From positions 147,620 through 211,619 of the forward strand of contig NZ_VISS01000002.1 of assembly GCF_007827555.1 (NCBI RefSeq): a stretch of DNA of 64,000 nucleotides, written 5' to 3'. This stretch comes from Aeribacillus composti. GTDB lineage: Bacteria; Bacillota; Bacilli; Bacillales; Aeribacillaceae. The notes below the pieces were generated by a model that was given only the letters and a program-made list of their open reading frames with translations, was not told where the DNA came from and did not search any database. Position numbers and translations under genes: made by a program. Below, piece after piece: positions 9,213 through 19,459 of this stretch (position 1 is the first letter of the stretch; every line of letters begins with the position of its first letter).

Positions 9213-9611
9213 ATGAAACGGAGAACAGCTAGGAAAAAGGCATTGCAGGCACTGTTTCAAATTGACTTGGCTGAAGCGCTTCCTGAGGAAGCCATCAATC
9301 ATGTTTTGGACGGTAATGAACATGATCCATTTTTAAATAAGCTTGTACTCGGAACGGTTGAACATCAAAACGAAATTGACGAATTGATAAAAAGGAATTT
9401 AACCAATTGGAAATTGGAAAGATTGGCTAACATTGACCGTGCCATTTTGCGTTTAGCTGTATATGAGATGAAATATGAACCGGATATTCCGTTCAATGTA
9501 ACAATTGATGAAGCGATTGAACTTGCTAAAATGTTCGGAGATGTTCAGTCGAGCAAATTTGTAAATGGTGTCCTCTCAAGTATAAAAGAAGAGTTAGAAA
9601 AAAAAGCTTAG
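9213..9611 (+). CDS. nusB: Transcription antitermination protein NusB
   Basis: NusB binds boxA with NusE (S10) and supports processive transcription of rRNA operons. The 132-residue all-helical protein starts with the typical [18 protein letters not shown] basic N terminus and ends with the conserved [14 protein letters not shown] region. It begins after AAAAAAGGAGC, and folD follows ten bases downstream, starting the nusB-folD-xseAB-ispA run. Confidence 0.96.
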   Translation: MKRRTARKKALQALFQIDLAEALPEEAINHVLDGNEHDPFLNKLVLGTVEHQNEIDELIKRNLTNWKLERLANIDRAILRLAVYEMKYEPDIPFNVTIDEAIELAKMFGDVQSSKFVNGVLSSIKEELEKKA

Positions 9612-9621
9612 GAGGAAAAAG

Positions 9622-10476
9622 ATGGTGGCGACGATTATTGACGGAAAAGAATTGGCAAAAGAAATGCGAAGCGAGTTAAAAAAAGAAGTGGAACAATTAA
9701 AGGAAAAAGGGGTAACACCCGGCCTTGCCATTATTTTAGTTGGGAATAATCCTGCTTCCCTTTCTTACATTAAGGGGAAGCAAAAAGCTTCGGAGGAAAT
9801 CGGCGTTTCTTTTAAGCTGGAACATTTGGAGGAGTCGATTTCACAAGAAGAACTGCTTGAAGTGATAGAAAAATATAATCAGGACGATCGTTATGACGGA
9901 ATTCTTGTTCAGCTTCCGTTACCTGACCATATTGATGAAACAGCAGTCATTGAAAAAATTTCTCCAGAAAAAGATGTGGATGGCTTTCATCCGATTAATG
10001 TTGGACGCATGATGACGGGACAGGATGCGTTTTTGCCGTGCACACCGGCCGGAATTGTTGAAATGATCAAATCTGCAAATATCGAAATTGCCGGAAAGCA
10101 TGTTGTCGTTGTTGGCAGAAGCAATATTGTCGGAAAACCGGTCGGACAATTGCTTCTAAACGAAAATGCAACGGTTACATATTGCCATTCGAAAACGAAA
10201 AATTTGCGGGAGCATACGATCCAAGGAGATATTTTAATCGTTGCTGTCGGGCGTCCTCATTTCATAGGTGCTGATCATATTAAAGAAGGTGCAGTCGTAA
10301 TAGATGTTGGCGTCAATAGACTTGAGAACGGAAAACTTGTAGGCGATGTAAAATTTGATGAGGCAAAAGAAAAAGCAAGCGCCATTACTCCTGTTCCCGG
10401 CGGAGTAGGTCCAATGACGATTACGATGCTGGTTTATAATACGGTTAAATCCGCAAAGAAGCGGGTACGTCCATAA
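9622..10476 (+). CDS. folD: Methylenetetrahydrofolate dehydrogenase / cyclohydrolase FolD
   Basis: FolD interconverts 5,10-methylene-, methenyl- and 10-formyl-tetrahydrofolate, supplying one-carbon units for purines and formyl-methionine. The 284 residues contain the [14 protein letters not shown] active-site segment with the catalytic Lys, the [10 protein letters not shown] motif, the Rossmann signature [17 protein letters not shown] and the C-terminal [14 protein letters not shown]. Start ATG follows TAGGAGGAAAAAG. Confidence 0.97.
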   Translation: MVATIIDGKELAKEMRSELKKEVEQLKEKGVTPGLAIILVGNNPASLSYIKGKQKASEEIGVSFKLEHLEESISQEELLEVIEKYNQDDRYDGILVQLPLPDHIDETAVIEKISPEKDVDGFHPINVGRMMTGQDAFLPCTPAGIVEMIKSANIEIAGKHVVVVGRSNIVGKPVGQLLLNENATVTYCHSKTKNLREHTIQGDILIVAVGRPHFIGADHIKEGAVVIDVGVNRLENGKLVGDVKFDEAKEKASAITPVPGGVGPMTITMLVYNTVKSAKKRVRP

Positions 10477-10498
10477 ACTTGCTTTAAAGGAGTTGTTC

Positions 10499-11845
10499 AT
10501 GAGTAACAAAAAATTTGTAACCGTTTCGGCGTTAACAAAATACCTTAAGCGAAAATTTGATGTTGATCCACATTTGCGCGATATTTGGGTAAAAGGCGAA
10601 TTATCAAACGTAAAAATTCATGACAGCGGACATATTTATTTTACGTTAAAGGACGAGCATGCCAGAATACAGGCGGTTATGTTTTCAAGTTTTAACCGTT
10701 CTCTTCCATTTCGCCCAGAGGACGGGATGAACGTATTGGTACGCGGTGAAATTACCATTTACCAGCCCGGAGGAATATACCAAATTTATGCAAAGGAAAT
10801 GGAGCCTGATGGAGTAGGAGGGCTTTATCTTGCATTCGAGCAGCTGAAAAAAAAATTGGAGCAAGAAGGGCTGTTCGATGTCAAGCATAAAAAAACGATT
10901 CCTGCCTTTCCAAAGACGATCGGTGTGATCACATCGCCGACAGGTGCAGCCGTCAGGGATATCATCACAACGATCAAACGAAGATACCCTGTGGCAAAAG
11001 TGGTGGTTATTCCCGCAATTGTTCAAGGTGTACAAGCGGGAAAATCGATTGTGAATAAAATACAGCTTGCCAACTCCCTCGGTTATTTCGATGTCCTCAT
11101 TGTTGGAAGAGGAGGCGGGTCGATTGAAGAGTTGTGGGCTTTCAATGAAGAGGTGGTGGCAAGGGAAATTTTTAAATCAAAAATACCCGTTATATCTGCT
11201 GTAGGCCATGAAACAGATTATACAATCGCAGATTTTGTCGCCGATCTTCGGGCGCCGACTCCAACCGGAGCAGCAGAGCTGGCTGTTCCTAATATAACGG
11301 ATTTAATCGAAAAGATCCGGGAACGGAACATTAGAATGACGAACGCTTTAAAGGAACGGATCAAAAAGGAAAAGCTCAAGCTTTTCCGCTTAACCAACTC
11401 ATATGCATTCAAATATCCGAAAAAGCTTTATATGCAAAAAGAACAGGAGCTGGACATTTTATTCGAACGTTTTAAAAAAGCAGGAAAACGTTACTTAAAC
11501 GATCAAACGAACCGATACTTGTTATTGACGAATCGTCTTAAAAACGAACTTCCATATGACCAAATTGAGCGGGCGAAGACAAGAATGAAGGATCTGGACA
11601 AAAAAATGCTGCGCGAGATGACAGCTTTATATCAACAGAAGCTGAATCGCTTTCAAGCATTGGCTTCTAAACTTGATGCGCTCAGCCCATTAAAGATTAT
11701 GGAACGTGGATACAGCCTTGTGTATAAACAAGATAAGCTGGTAAAGAGCGTAAAACAAACGGCTGAAGGGGATTTTATTCAAATTAAATTGCAGGACGGG
11801 ACCATCCATTGTGAAGTATCTGAAATTGAGGAGAGAAGATCATGA
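10499..11845 (+). CDS. xseA: Exodeoxyribonuclease VII large subunit
   Basis: Catalytic subunit of the single-strand-specific exonuclease VII. An N-terminal OB-fold (about 5-105, [22 protein letters not shown]) precedes the exonuclease core with [27 protein letters not shown] and [14 protein letters not shown], then a long helical C-terminal arm. ATG 10499 is chosen over the in-frame TTG 10493 because it lies six bases after AAAGGAG, giving 448 residues. It overlaps xseB by four bases. Confidence 0.96.
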   Translation: MSNKKFVTVSALTKYLKRKFDVDPHLRDIWVKGELSNVKIHDSGHIYFTLKDEHARIQAVMFSSFNRSLPFRPEDGMNVLVRGEITIYQPGGIYQIYAKEMEPDGVGGLYLAFEQLKKKLEQEGLFDVKHKKTIPAFPKTIGVITSPTGAAVRDIITTIKRRYPVAKVVVIPAIVQGVQAGKSIVNKIQLANSLGYFDVLIVGRGGGSIEELWAFNEEVVAREIFKSKIPVISAVGHETDYTIADFVADLRAPTPTGAAELAVPNITDLIEKIRERNIRMTNALKERIKKEKLKLFRLTNSYAFKYPKKLYMQKEQELDILFERFKKAGKRYLNDQTNRYLLLTNRLKNELPYDQIERAKTRMKDLDKKMLREMTALYQQKLNRFQALASKLDALSPLKIMERGYSLVYKQDKLVKSVKQTAEGDFIQIKLQDGTIHCEVSEIEERRS

Positions 11846-12081
11846 ATGATCAAAAAGAATTAACGTTTGAAGAAGCGATGAAAGAGCTGGAAGCAATTGT
11901 TTTAAAATTAGAAGACGGAGATGTTCCATTAGAACAGGCGATCCAATATTTTCAAGAAGGAATGAAGCTTTCAAAGCTTTGCCATGAAAAATTAACGCAA
12001 GCTGAAAAGCAATTGGATTTTATTCTTGATGAAGATGGAACGATCAAACCTTTCCAAGCACAGGAGGAAGAACAAAAGTGA
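11842..12081 (+). CDS. xseB: Exodeoxyribonuclease VII small subunit
   Basis: A 79-residue two-helix protein with the family motif [19 protein letters not shown], forming the regulatory coat of exonuclease VII with XseA. ATGA overlap with xseA and a four-base overlap region with ispA indicate tight translational coupling. Confidence 0.96.
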   Translation: MNDQKELTFEEAMKELEAIVLKLEDGDVPLEQAIQYFQEGMKLSKLCHEKLTQAEKQLDFILDEDGTIKPFQAQEEEQK

Positions 12082-12959
12082 TGTCTTTTCCGGAATACTT
12101 AAAAACGCGCAAAGCTGCCATTGATTCCGTTCTTCCCACATATATTGAAAGATTAAATGCCCCGAAAATTATTAAAGAATCGATGATTTATTCCTTAAAT
12201 GCCGGCGGGAAACGTCTGCGCCCTATGCTCTTGCTTGCCGTTCTCCATTCGTATGGAAAAGAAGAGAAAATTGGCTACCCGGTCGCATGTGCGGTGGAAT
12301 TGATTCATACGTATTCGCTCATTCATGATGACCTTCCATGCATGGACAATGATGATTTTAGAAGAGGAAAGCCGACCAATCATAAAGTATATGGAGAAGC
12401 CATAGCCGTGCTGGCAGGTGACGGATTACTGACTGAAAGCTTTCGGCTGATTGCTGATGCTGAAGAGCTTTCAGATCGCGTAAAATTGACGCTCATTTCA
12501 GAGCTTTCAAAGGCGGCTGGTGCAGAAGGAATGGTTGGCGGACAAGTTGCCGACATGGAAGGAGAAAACAAACAATTAACTTTAAAACAGCTTGAATATA
12601 TTCATGAGCATAAAACAGCAAAGCTTCTGGCTTTCAGTATTATTGCAGGTGCCATCATTGCTGAGGCGTCGATTGAAGAAATAAATAAATTAAAGGAATT
12701 CGCATACCATATAGGCATTGCCTTCCAAATTAAAGATGACATATTAGATGTTGAAGGAGACGAAGAAAAGATCGGAAAGCCTGTTGGTTCCGATGAAGAG
12801 AATAAAAAAACAACGTATTTGTCCGTACTGTCTTTGGAAGGCGCAAAGGAAAAATTGTCGGAGCATATTGAAACATCAAAGGCTATTTTGCAAACATGTT
12901 CCATAAACAATGAGCTTCTATTATCGTTTTGTGATTTAATTGGGGAGCGCGAACATTAA
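12078..12959 (+). CDS. ispA: Farnesyl diphosphate synthase (geranyltranstransferase)
   Basis: Condenses isopentenyl diphosphate with dimethylallyl/geranyl diphosphate to make C15 farnesyl diphosphate. Both aspartate-rich motifs are present: DDLPCMDND (first, substrate Mg2+ binding) and DDILD (second), plus GGKRLRP and [10 protein letters not shown]. The 293 residues are the usual length. The start is GTG 12078 or the next ATG at 12081 after GAGGAAGAACAAA. With dxs downstream it forms an isoprenoid cluster interrupted by the OLE RNA and oapA. Confidence 0.95.
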   Translation: MMSFPEYLKTRKAAIDSVLPTYIERLNAPKIIKESMIYSLNAGGKRLRPMLLLAVLHSYGKEEKIGYPVACAVELIHTYSLIHDDLPCMDNDDFRRGKPTNHKVYGEAIAVLAGDGLLTESFRLIADAEELSDRVKLTLISELSKAAGAEGMVGGQVADMEGENKQLTLKQLEYIHEHKTAKLLAFSIIAGAIIAEASIEEINKLKEFAYHIGIAFQIKDDILDVEGDEEKIGKPVGSDEENKKTTYLSVLSLEGAKEKLSEHIETSKAILQTCSINNELLLSFCDLIGEREH

Positions 12960-13044
12960 ACGATGAAAATTCGGTGCACCTCCAACGGGTTGACAAAATG
13001 TGAGGAACGGGATTCGCATTTGAATGTGTGCATTCTCCAACAAG

Positions 13045-13073
13045 TTGAGGAAAACACTCCTATATGATATAAT
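13045..13073 (+). promoter_or_regulatory. Sigma-A promoter just upstream of the OLE RNA
   Basis: TTGAGG and a perfect TATAAT are 17 bases apart. Transcription would begin near 13080, about ten bases before the terminal helix of the OLE RNA. This would let the RNA be made independently of the ispA operon. Confidence 0.6.
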
Positions 13074-13089
13074 TCTGTCAGAAAACATG

Positions 13090-13673
13090 ATGGAGTGGTG
13101 CAGTATTCTAGTCAGCCCTCCGGTTCTGAAGGCGGGCCTAAAAATCCGCTAAAGGGCACATCGATGAAGTTCCTGGTGTTGGCTTGAGGCGCCCAGCCTT
13201 GGGTTGATGCTGGGGGTTAAGGTTAGAGGGCGATCCACAATGGCATGTGGGCGTTGACCCTCTTTCCGCGGAGGCCCATTTTATGTGCAAAATGGGTATG
13301 AACCTGTCTACGCGCTTCATAGTGCAATGAGGCGCGGACAGCGTAGCCTGCCTTGAGTGGAGGCCGAGGGGATTATGGAAACAAGGAACTTTTTCATATG
13401 GCCAATGAAAGAGTTTCTTATGTGACATATGAAATCGGCTCTGCAAAAGAGGCTAGGAACCGGCTAAAGGCTGTTTGAGGAAAACTCCTAGACTGTTCAC
13501 ATGACATATATAGAGGATTGTAGTACGGACTAAGTGGCAATCCAGTCTAGCGTTTGGCGACAGCGCTAAGTCAGGTTTAAAGGGAAACCGCCGGGGCGGC
13601 AACGCCTGGTACTTGACTGGGAAAACCTACTGGACCTAAGCCGTAATGTTTACTCTATATATGACCACTCCAT
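13090..13673 (+). ncRNA. ole: OLE RNA (ornate, large, extremophilic RNA)
   Basis: This GC-richer, ORF-free stretch between ispA and oapA-dxs is placed and sized exactly as the OLE RNA of Bacilli and Clostridia (about 600 nt), a membrane-associated ribonucleoprotein RNA linked to stress tolerance. The ends pair: ATGGAGTGGT at 13090-13099 with ACCACTCCAT at 13664-13673. A second long-range helix pairs 13505-13515 (CATATATAGAG) with 13653-13663. Several purine-rich conserved-looking segments and GC hairpins fill the interior. The identification rests on context, length, the closing helix and the adjacent OapA gene. Exact 5' and 3' ends are inferred from the helix and are not mapped. Confidence 0.88.
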
Positions 13674-13710
13674 TTCGTTATATATAGTTTTTACATAGAA
13701 ATCAGGTGTT

Positions 13711-14343
13711 ATGCATTTCATGATGAAAGAGCTAATTCGATATTCAATACGATGGAGTTTAGGAATTGCCGTTATCACATTCGTGTTAGCGGCTCTTTTT
13801 TCAATTGTATCAACTGTTCTTCTGGAAGGCGTCGGATGGGCTGCCGGTATGATGATCGTTTTTGTGATCGTTTTAATCGGCATTTTTTTTGATATGCTCG
13901 GCATTGCTGCCACATCAGCAGATGAGGTACCGTTTCATGCGATGGCGTCAAAGCGTGTGAGCGGTGCCAAGCATGCCATTCAAATTATCCGAAATGCCGA
14001 TCGCTTTTCGAACTTTTGCAACGATGTTATTGGCGATATTTCCGGCATAATCAGCGGAACAGCCTCGGCTGTTGTCGTAGTGCAGCTGGCGGTGACGTTT
14101 GCCGACCGTCAAACTTCGGCGCTTGAGTTTACGATTTCAATCGTATTCACAAGCATTGTAGCCGCTCTTACTGTCGGAGGAAAAGCGTTTGGAAAGGCGT
14201 TTGCAATCCGTTTTTCAACTCCGATTATTTTTTATGTCGGAAAGATATTTTATTTTTTTGAAAAAAGATTTAATATTGTTTTGATGAAAGAGAAAAAAGG
14301 AAAGAATCATAAAAAAGCAAGCATATCTAAAAAGCGAAAGTGA
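13711..14343 (+). CDS. oapA: OLE-associated protein OapA
   Basis: A 210-residue membrane protein with four probable spans (about 10-33, 42-63, 110-132, 143-165) and a lysine-rich C-terminal tail (KEKKGKNHKKASISKKRK). Its placement directly after the OLE RNA and its DUF21/CNNM-like look, with a segment FFDMLGIAATSADEVPFHAM after the second span, match OapA, which anchors OLE RNA in the membrane. The start ATG follows TCAGGTG. The basic tail could help bind RNA; that is my inference. Confidence 0.88.
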   Translation: MHFMMKELIRYSIRWSLGIAVITFVLAALFSIVSTVLLEGVGWAAGMMIVFVIVLIGIFFDMLGIAATSADEVPFHAMASKRVSGAKHAIQIIRNADRFSNFCNDVIGDISGIISGTASAVVVVQLAVTFADRQTSALEFTISIVFTSIVAALTVGGKAFGKAFAIRFSTPIIFYVGKIFYFFEKRFNIVLMKEKKGKNHKKASISKKRK

Positions 14344-14353
14344 GTGATCCGTT

Positions 14354-16255
14354 TTGGATCTATTGTCCATCGAAAATCCAAAATTTCTGAAAAAGTTTTC
14401 AATAAAAGAACTGGAGCAATTGAGCGCGGAAATTCGCCAATTTTTAATTGAAAAGCTGTCAGTGACCGGCGGACATATTGGACCAAATTTAGGAGTAGTT
14501 GAGCTGACAATATCTTTACATAAAATGTTTGACAGCCCGAAAGATAAATTTATTTGGGATGTAGGTCACCAGGCGTACGTTCATAAAATTTTGACAGGCA
14601 GGGCGAAAGAGTTTGATACGTTGAGGCAGTATAAAGGATTGTCCGGTTTTCCGAAGCGTTCAGAAAGCGAGCACGATGTTTGGGAAACGGGGCACAGTTC
14701 AACTTCACTTTCTGCGGCAATGGGAATGGTTATTGCCCGCGATTTAAAAGGAACGGATGAATATATTGTGCCGATTATCGGCGACGGTGCTTTAACCGGA
14801 GGCATGGCGCTTGAAGCATTGAATCACATCGGCCATGAACAAAAGGATATTATTGTTGTGTTAAACGATAATGAAATGTCTATTGCTCCAAACGTCGGTG
14901 CTCTTCATCATATACTTGGAAGATTAAGAACAACAGGCAAATATCACTGGGTAAAAGAAGAGTTGGAATACTTGTTAAAAAAAATTCCAGCTGTCGGAGG
15001 AAAGCTTGCCTCAACAGCAGAACGGCTTAAAGACAGTCTGAAATATTTATTCGTTTCGGGCATGTTTTTTGAGGAGCTTGGCTTTACCTATTTTGGCCCG
15101 ATTGACGGACATGATTTTCAGGCATTGATGGAAAACATTAGTTATGCCAAAAAAACAAAAGGCCCTGTTTTGCTGCATGTTATCACGAAAAAAGGAAAGG
15201 GCTATTTGCCTGCCGAAAAAGACAAGGTTGGAACATGGCATGGAACAGGCCCGTATAAAATTGAAACAGGCGATTTTGTTAAACCGAAAATATCGGCTCC
15301 GTCTTGGAGTGAATTAGTAAGTGAAACAGTTCGAAAATTAGCGAGAAACGATGAAAGAATTGTTGCAATTACACCAGCCATGCCGGTTGGTTCGAAACTT
15401 GAAAAATTCCGAGAAGAATTTCCGGACAGAATGTTTGATGTCGGTATTGCCGAGCAGCATGCGGTGACGCTTGCAGGAGGACTTGCTGCTGCCAATATGA
15501 AGCCGTTTTTGGCAATCTATTCAACCTTTTTGCAGCGCGGTTATGACCAAATGGTTCATGACATTTGCCGACAAAACTTAAATGTGTTTTTCGGAATTGA
15601 CCGCGCAGGACTCGTCGGAGCTGACGGAGAAACCCATCAGGGAGTATTTGACATCGCTTTTTTGCGCCATATACCAAACATTGTATTAATGATGGCGAAA
15701 GACGAAAATGAAGGACAGCATATGGTTTATACGGCTCTGAAGTACGATGAAGGGCCGATCGCTCTTCGCTATCCGAGAGGAACAGGATTGGGTGTGCCTC
15801 TTGATCCTGAGCTGAAAGAAATTCCAATCGGTACGTGGGAAGTTCTTTTACAAGGTAAAGATGCTGTCATTTTAACATTTGGAACGACGATTAAAATGGC
15901 ATTGGATGCAGCGAAAGCACTTGCCAAAAATAATGTTTCCGTTCGAGTCGTCAATGCCCGCTTTTTAAAGCCGCTTGATGAGAAAATGCTTCTTGAGATT
16001 TTCAACGAAGGAATACCGATTTTAACAGTAGAGGAAGCAGTTCTTGAAGGCGGTTTTGGCAGCTCGGTATTAGAATTTGCTGAAAAGCATGGCTTTACAA
16101 ATCTTACAATGAAAAGAATGGGAATTCCAGATCGCTTTATCGAGCATGGAAGCGTGGAAAAACTGTTAGAAGAGATTGGATTAACAAAAGAAGGAATAAT
16201 AAAAAATGTGCTCGAAGTAATACCAAAAAAAGAAAAAGGAATCAAATATGGGTAA
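14354..16255 (+). CDS. dxs: 1-deoxy-D-xylulose-5-phosphate synthase
   Basis: Thiamine-diphosphate enzyme that joins pyruvate and glyceraldehyde 3-phosphate in the first step of the MEP isoprenoid pathway. The 633 residues carry the TPP/Mg motif [18 protein letters not shown] shortened as GDGALTGG...[10 protein letters not shown], the transketolase-type [16 protein letters not shown] stretch and the C-terminal domain. Start is TTG, giving [12 protein letters not shown], which aligns with the known family N terminus. The site upstream is poor (GTGAGTGATCC), eleven bases after oapA, so coupling with oapA is likely. It overlaps the next gene by eight bases. Confidence 0.97.
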   Translation: MDLLSIENPKFLKKFSIKELEQLSAEIRQFLIEKLSVTGGHIGPNLGVVELTISLHKMFDSPKDKFIWDVGHQAYVHKILTGRAKEFDTLRQYKGLSGFPKRSESEHDVWETGHSSTSLSAAMGMVIARDLKGTDEYIVPIIGDGALTGGMALEALNHIGHEQKDIIVVLNDNEMSIAPNVGALHHILGRLRTTGKYHWVKEELEYLLKKIPAVGGKLASTAERLKDSLKYLFVSGMFFEELGFTYFGPIDGHDFQALMENISYAKKTKGPVLLHVITKKGKGYLPAEKDKVGTWHGTGPYKIETGDFVKPKISAPSWSELVSETVRKLARNDERIVAITPAMPVGSKLEKFREEFPDRMFDVGIAEQHAVTLAGGLAAANMKPFLAIYSTFLQRGYDQMVHDICRQNLNVFFGIDRAGLVGADGETHQGVFDIAFLRHIPNIVLMMAKDENEGQHMVYTALKYDEGPIALRYPRGTGLGVPLDPELKEIPIGTWEVLLQGKDAVILTFGTTIKMALDAAKALAKNNVSVRVVNARFLKPLDEKMLLEIFNEGIPILTVEEAVLEGGFGSSVLEFAEKHGFTNLTMKRMGIPDRFIEHGSVEKLLEEIGLTKEGIIKNVLEVIPKKEKGIKYG

Positions 16256-17081
16256 AAAGGAACGTTTAGATGTATTGCTTGTAGAAAGAGGACTTGCAGA
16301 AACGAGAGAAAAAGCAAAAAGAGCCGTTATGGCCGGGCTTGTTTATTCAAATGAAAAACGATTGGATAAGCCTGGCGAAAAAATTGATCGCGACATCCCG
16401 TTAACTGTAAAGGGAGATGCGATCCCGTATGTTTCAAGAGGCGGTTTAAAGCTGGAAAAGGCATTGAAACAATTTGAAATCAGTGTGGCAGGAAAAATTA
16501 TGGTAGATGTAGGCTCTTCTACGGGAGGATTTACCGACTGCGCCTTGAAGAACGGCGCAAAATTATGTTATGCGGTGGATGTCGGGTATAATCAATTGGA
16601 TTGGAAGCTGCGTCAAGATGAACGTGTTATCGTGATGGAACGGACAAACTTCCGTTATGTAAAGCCGGAGGATTTTCAAAAGGGGCTTCCGGAATTTGCT
16701 ACCATTGATGTATCGTTTATCTCTTTAAAATTGATCCTCCCTGTTTTAAAAACCATTTTGGTGCCCACTGGTGAATGCGTCGCGCTAATTAAGCCGCAAT
16801 TTGAAGCAGGAAAAGAAAAAGTCGGGAAAAAAGGAATTGTGAAAGATGCTCGGGTTCATGAGGAAGTTTTGCATGACATAACGGCCTTTGCAATCAATGA
16901 AGGATTTGATTGCTTACATTTATCGTACTCTCCGATCACTGGCAGCAACGGAAATATAGAGTTTTTGCTCCATTTGTATTGGGGAGGGGCAAAAGAAAAA
17001 GGTGACATAAAATTTACGGAAACAATTGAAGAAATTGTGAAAAACGCTCATTCGACGTTAAAAATAAAGAGACAGGGATAA
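16248..17081 (+). CDS. yqxC: TlyA-family rRNA methyltransferase / hemolysin-like protein
   Basis: A 277-residue protein with an N-terminal S4 RNA-binding domain ([22 protein letters not shown], first about 60 residues) and an FtsJ-like S-adenosylmethionine methyltransferase domain with the SAM motif [14 protein letters not shown]. In TlyA relatives it methylates ribose in 16S and/or 23S rRNA. It overlaps dxs and closes this transcription unit before a terminator. The target in this organism is not determined. Confidence 0.92.
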   Translation: MGKKERLDVLLVERGLAETREKAKRAVMAGLVYSNEKRLDKPGEKIDRDIPLTVKGDAIPYVSRGGLKLEKALKQFEISVAGKIMVDVGSSTGGFTDCALKNGAKLCYAVDVGYNQLDWKLRQDERVIVMERTNFRYVKPEDFQKGLPEFATIDVSFISLKLILPVLKTILVPTGECVALIKPQFEAGKEKVGKKGIVKDARVHEEVLHDITAFAINEGFDCLHLSYSPITGSNGNIEFLLHLYWGGAKEKGDIKFTETIEEIVKNAHSTLKIKRQG

Positions 17082-17106
17082 CGAATACAAGTTATTCCTG
17101 TTTTTC
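17072..17106 (+). terminator. Terminator after yqxC
   Basis: CAGGGATAAC and GTTATTCCTG are separated by eight bases and followed by TTTTTCT, overlapping the yqxC stop. Confidence 0.7.
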
Positions 17107-17148
17107 TATGAGATATCATAACAGGAAAGAGAATAGGGGTGGTCGCTA

Positions 17149-17598
17149 ATGACAAAAGGACAGCGTCTTATTAAAATTAGAGAGCTTGTCACAAATTACG
17201 AAATCGAAACGCAGGATGAACTAGTTGAAATGCTGAAAAATTTAGGTTTTAATGTCACCCAAGCAACCGTATCCCGCGACATCAAGGAGCTCCATTTAGT
17301 GAAGGTTCCGACATCTGATGGACGTTATAAATACAGCCTGCCCGCAGATCAGCGCTTCAATCCCCATCAAAAGCTGAAAAGAGCATTGATGGATGCGTTT
17401 GTTAAAATCGATTCTGCCGGACATTTGCTTGTGATGAAAACAATGCCGGGAAATGCTCATGCAATTGGTGCATTAATTGATAATTTGGACTGGGAAGAAA
17501 TATTAGGGACAATTTGCGGCGATGACACGATTTTAATTATATGCAGGAAGAATGAAGACACCAAAACGTTGACGGAAAAATTTTTGGACATGCTTTAA
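17149..17598 (+). CDS. ahrC: Arginine repressor / activator AhrC (ArgR)
   Basis: Hexameric arginine-dependent regulator that represses arginine biosynthesis and activates catabolism. The 149 residues contain an N-terminal winged helix ([19 protein letters not shown]) and the C-terminal arginine-binding and oligomerisation domain with [14 protein letters not shown]. Location between the TlyA gene and recN is conserved in Bacilli. Confidence 0.96.
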   Translation: MTKGQRLIKIRELVTNYEIETQDELVEMLKNLGFNVTQATVSRDIKELHLVKVPTSDGRYKYSLPADQRFNPHQKLKRALMDAFVKIDSAGHLLVMKTMPGNAHAIGALIDNLDWEEILGTICGDDTILIICRKNEDTKTLTEKFLDML

Positions 17599-17619
17599 CA
17601 AGTTTGGGGTGAAAATGCG

Positions 17620-19344
17620 ATGTTAGCGGAATTGTCGATTAAAAATTTTGCCATTATTGAATCCCTATCTCTTTCTTTTGAAAAAGGGCTGACAGTGCTG
17701 ACGGGAGAAACAGGTGCTGGGAAATCGATCATTATTGATGCTATATCTCTTCTTGTAGGAGGACGCGGTTCTTCTGAATTTGTCCGAGCCGGTGAAAAGC
17801 GCGCTGAATTGGAAGGGTTGTTTATATTGGAAGAAGAGGACCATCCGTGCTTGAAAAAATGCCATGAATTAGGAATAGATGCTAGTGAAGGCATGATTGT
17901 TTTAAACCGGAATATCTCCGCTAACGGAAAAAGCATTTGCAGAATTAATGGAAAGCTTGTCACAATCGGAATTCTCCGGGATATTGGGAGCACATTAGTC
18001 GATATACATGGACAGCACGATCATCAAGAGCTGATGGACGAGCAAAAGCATCTTCATCTTCTCGACGAATATGGCGGCGAAGAAGTGAAAAAAGCAAAGG
18101 ATGCATACGTAAAGCTTTATAAAAAATACGCGGACTTAACAAAGCGGTTAAAAGCCCTTTCAGAAAATGAGCAGCAGATGGCGCATCGATTGGATTTATT
18201 GAAGTTTCAATTAAAGGAAATTGACGATGCCGATTTAAAAATGGATGAAGATATAAAGCTTCAGGAAGAACGGCAGGAAATGTTAAATTTTGAAAAAATT
18301 TATGAAGCCTTGAAAAATAGCTATGAATCGCTGCAGGGAGAGCAGCGCGGGCTTGATTTTTTACGACTTGCCATGAATCATTTAGAAGAAGCAGCAGAAT
18401 TTAATAAACAGTTAAAAGAAATGTCCGAAACGCTGTCGAACAGTTTTTACGTTGTAGAGGATTTAACGTTTCAGCTTAGAAATGAATTAGAACGCATGGA
18501 ATTTAATCCTGATCGGTTAAATATGATAGAGGACCGCCTCCATGTCATTCATCGGTTAAAACGAAAGTACGGGCAAACAATCAAAGACATTTTGCAATAT
18601 AGAGATGAAATTGAAAAAGAGATCGATACGATTGAAAACCGTGATAGCCATATTCAAACGCTTAGAAATGAGCTTAAATCTGTCGTCGAAGAACTGCTGA
18701 CAAAATCCCAACATTTAACGGCAATAAGAAAAAAATATGCAAACAAGCTAACTGCTCAAATCACATCTGAATTAAAACAGCTGTACATGGATAAAACTAC
18801 ATTTAAGGTTCAATTTTCGCAGAAAGAGGCCCAAGATTCCGCTTTGATCGATGGAATTCCAACGAAATTTGGAAGTGACGGCATGGATTTTGTGGAATTT
18901 TACATTTCCACCAATCCAGGCGAACCTCTTAAGCCTCTTGCGAAAATTGCTTCCGGCGGGGAATTATCAAGAATCATGCTTGCCTTAAAAACGATTTTTT
19001 CCAAGCATCAAGGAATTACTTCCATCATATTTGACGAGGTGGATACTGGTGTAAGCGGCCGTGTCGCCCAAGCGATCGGAGAAAAAATTTATCAGGTGTC
19101 GATTAACTCTCAAGTGCTATGCATCACGCATCTTCCTCAAGTTGCAGCGATGGCTGACAACCATCTATTAATTGCTAAGGAAGTAAGCAAAGAGGGAAGA
19201 ACGAAAACAAAGGTTATTCCGCTTTCTGAAAAAGAAAAAATTGCAGAAATCGGCCGGATGATTGCTGGAGCGGAAGTGACGGAATTGTCGAAGCAGCATG
19301 CAAAAGAGCTGTTGGATCTGGCTATATCGGTGAAATCCTCCTAG
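17620..19344 (+). CDS. recN: DNA repair protein RecN
   Basis: SMC-like ATPase acting early at double-strand breaks. Walker A GETGAGKS is at residues 30-37, followed by a Q-loop and the Bacillus-type IHGQHDHQELMD segment. Two long coiled-coil arms (about 155-230 and 255-365) flank a hinge-like centre, and the C-terminal half has the signature LSRIMLALK and Walker B SIIFDEVDTGVSG. The 574 residues are full length. Start ATG follows GGGGTGAAAATGCG. No clear LexA box is seen upstream. Confidence 0.96.
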   Translation: MLAELSIKNFAIIESLSLSFEKGLTVLTGETGAGKSIIIDAISLLVGGRGSSEFVRAGEKRAELEGLFILEEEDHPCLKKCHELGIDASEGMIVLNRNISANGKSICRINGKLVTIGILRDIGSTLVDIHGQHDHQELMDEQKHLHLLDEYGGEEVKKAKDAYVKLYKKYADLTKRLKALSENEQQMAHRLDLLKFQLKEIDDADLKMDEDIKLQEERQEMLNFEKIYEALKNSYESLQGEQRGLDFLRLAMNHLEEAAEFNKQLKEMSETLSNSFYVVEDLTFQLRNELERMEFNPDRLNMIEDRLHVIHRLKRKYGQTIKDILQYRDEIEKEIDTIENRDSHIQTLRNELKSVVEELLTKSQHLTAIRKKYANKLTAQITSELKQLYMDKTTFKVQFSQKEAQDSALIDGIPTKFGSDGMDFVEFYISTNPGEPLKPLAKIASGGELSRIMLALKTIFSKHQGITSIIFDEVDTGVSGRVAQAIGEKIYQVSINSQVLCITHLPQVAAMADNHLLIAKEVSKEGRTKTKVIPLSEKEKIAEIGRMIAGAEVTELSKQHAKELLDLAISVKSS

Positions 19345-19368
19345 CGGAAATAATTTCTTTAAGAAAAA

Positions 19369-19399
19369 GTTATAAATGACCTCGCTCAAGGAAAAATTA
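19369..19399 (+). promoter_or_regulatory. Possible forespore (sigma-F/G-like) promoter of spoIVB
   Basis: GGAAAAATTA matches the sigma-F -10 consensus at all defined positions, and a looser -35 (GTTATA) lies about 15 bases upstream. spoIVB is known to be forespore expressed in B. subtilis. The -35 fit is imperfect. Confidence 0.4.
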
Positions 19400-19459
19400 T
19401 TAGATGTAGCCATGTGAAATAGTCATATGGTGTGGGTTAGGAGCGAGGAGAGTGAAGAA

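Noticed and set aside
13138..13446. 102-codon minus-strand ORF within the OLE RNA
   Set aside because: It exists only because the structured RNA lacks stops on that strand; the sequence is explained by the RNA.
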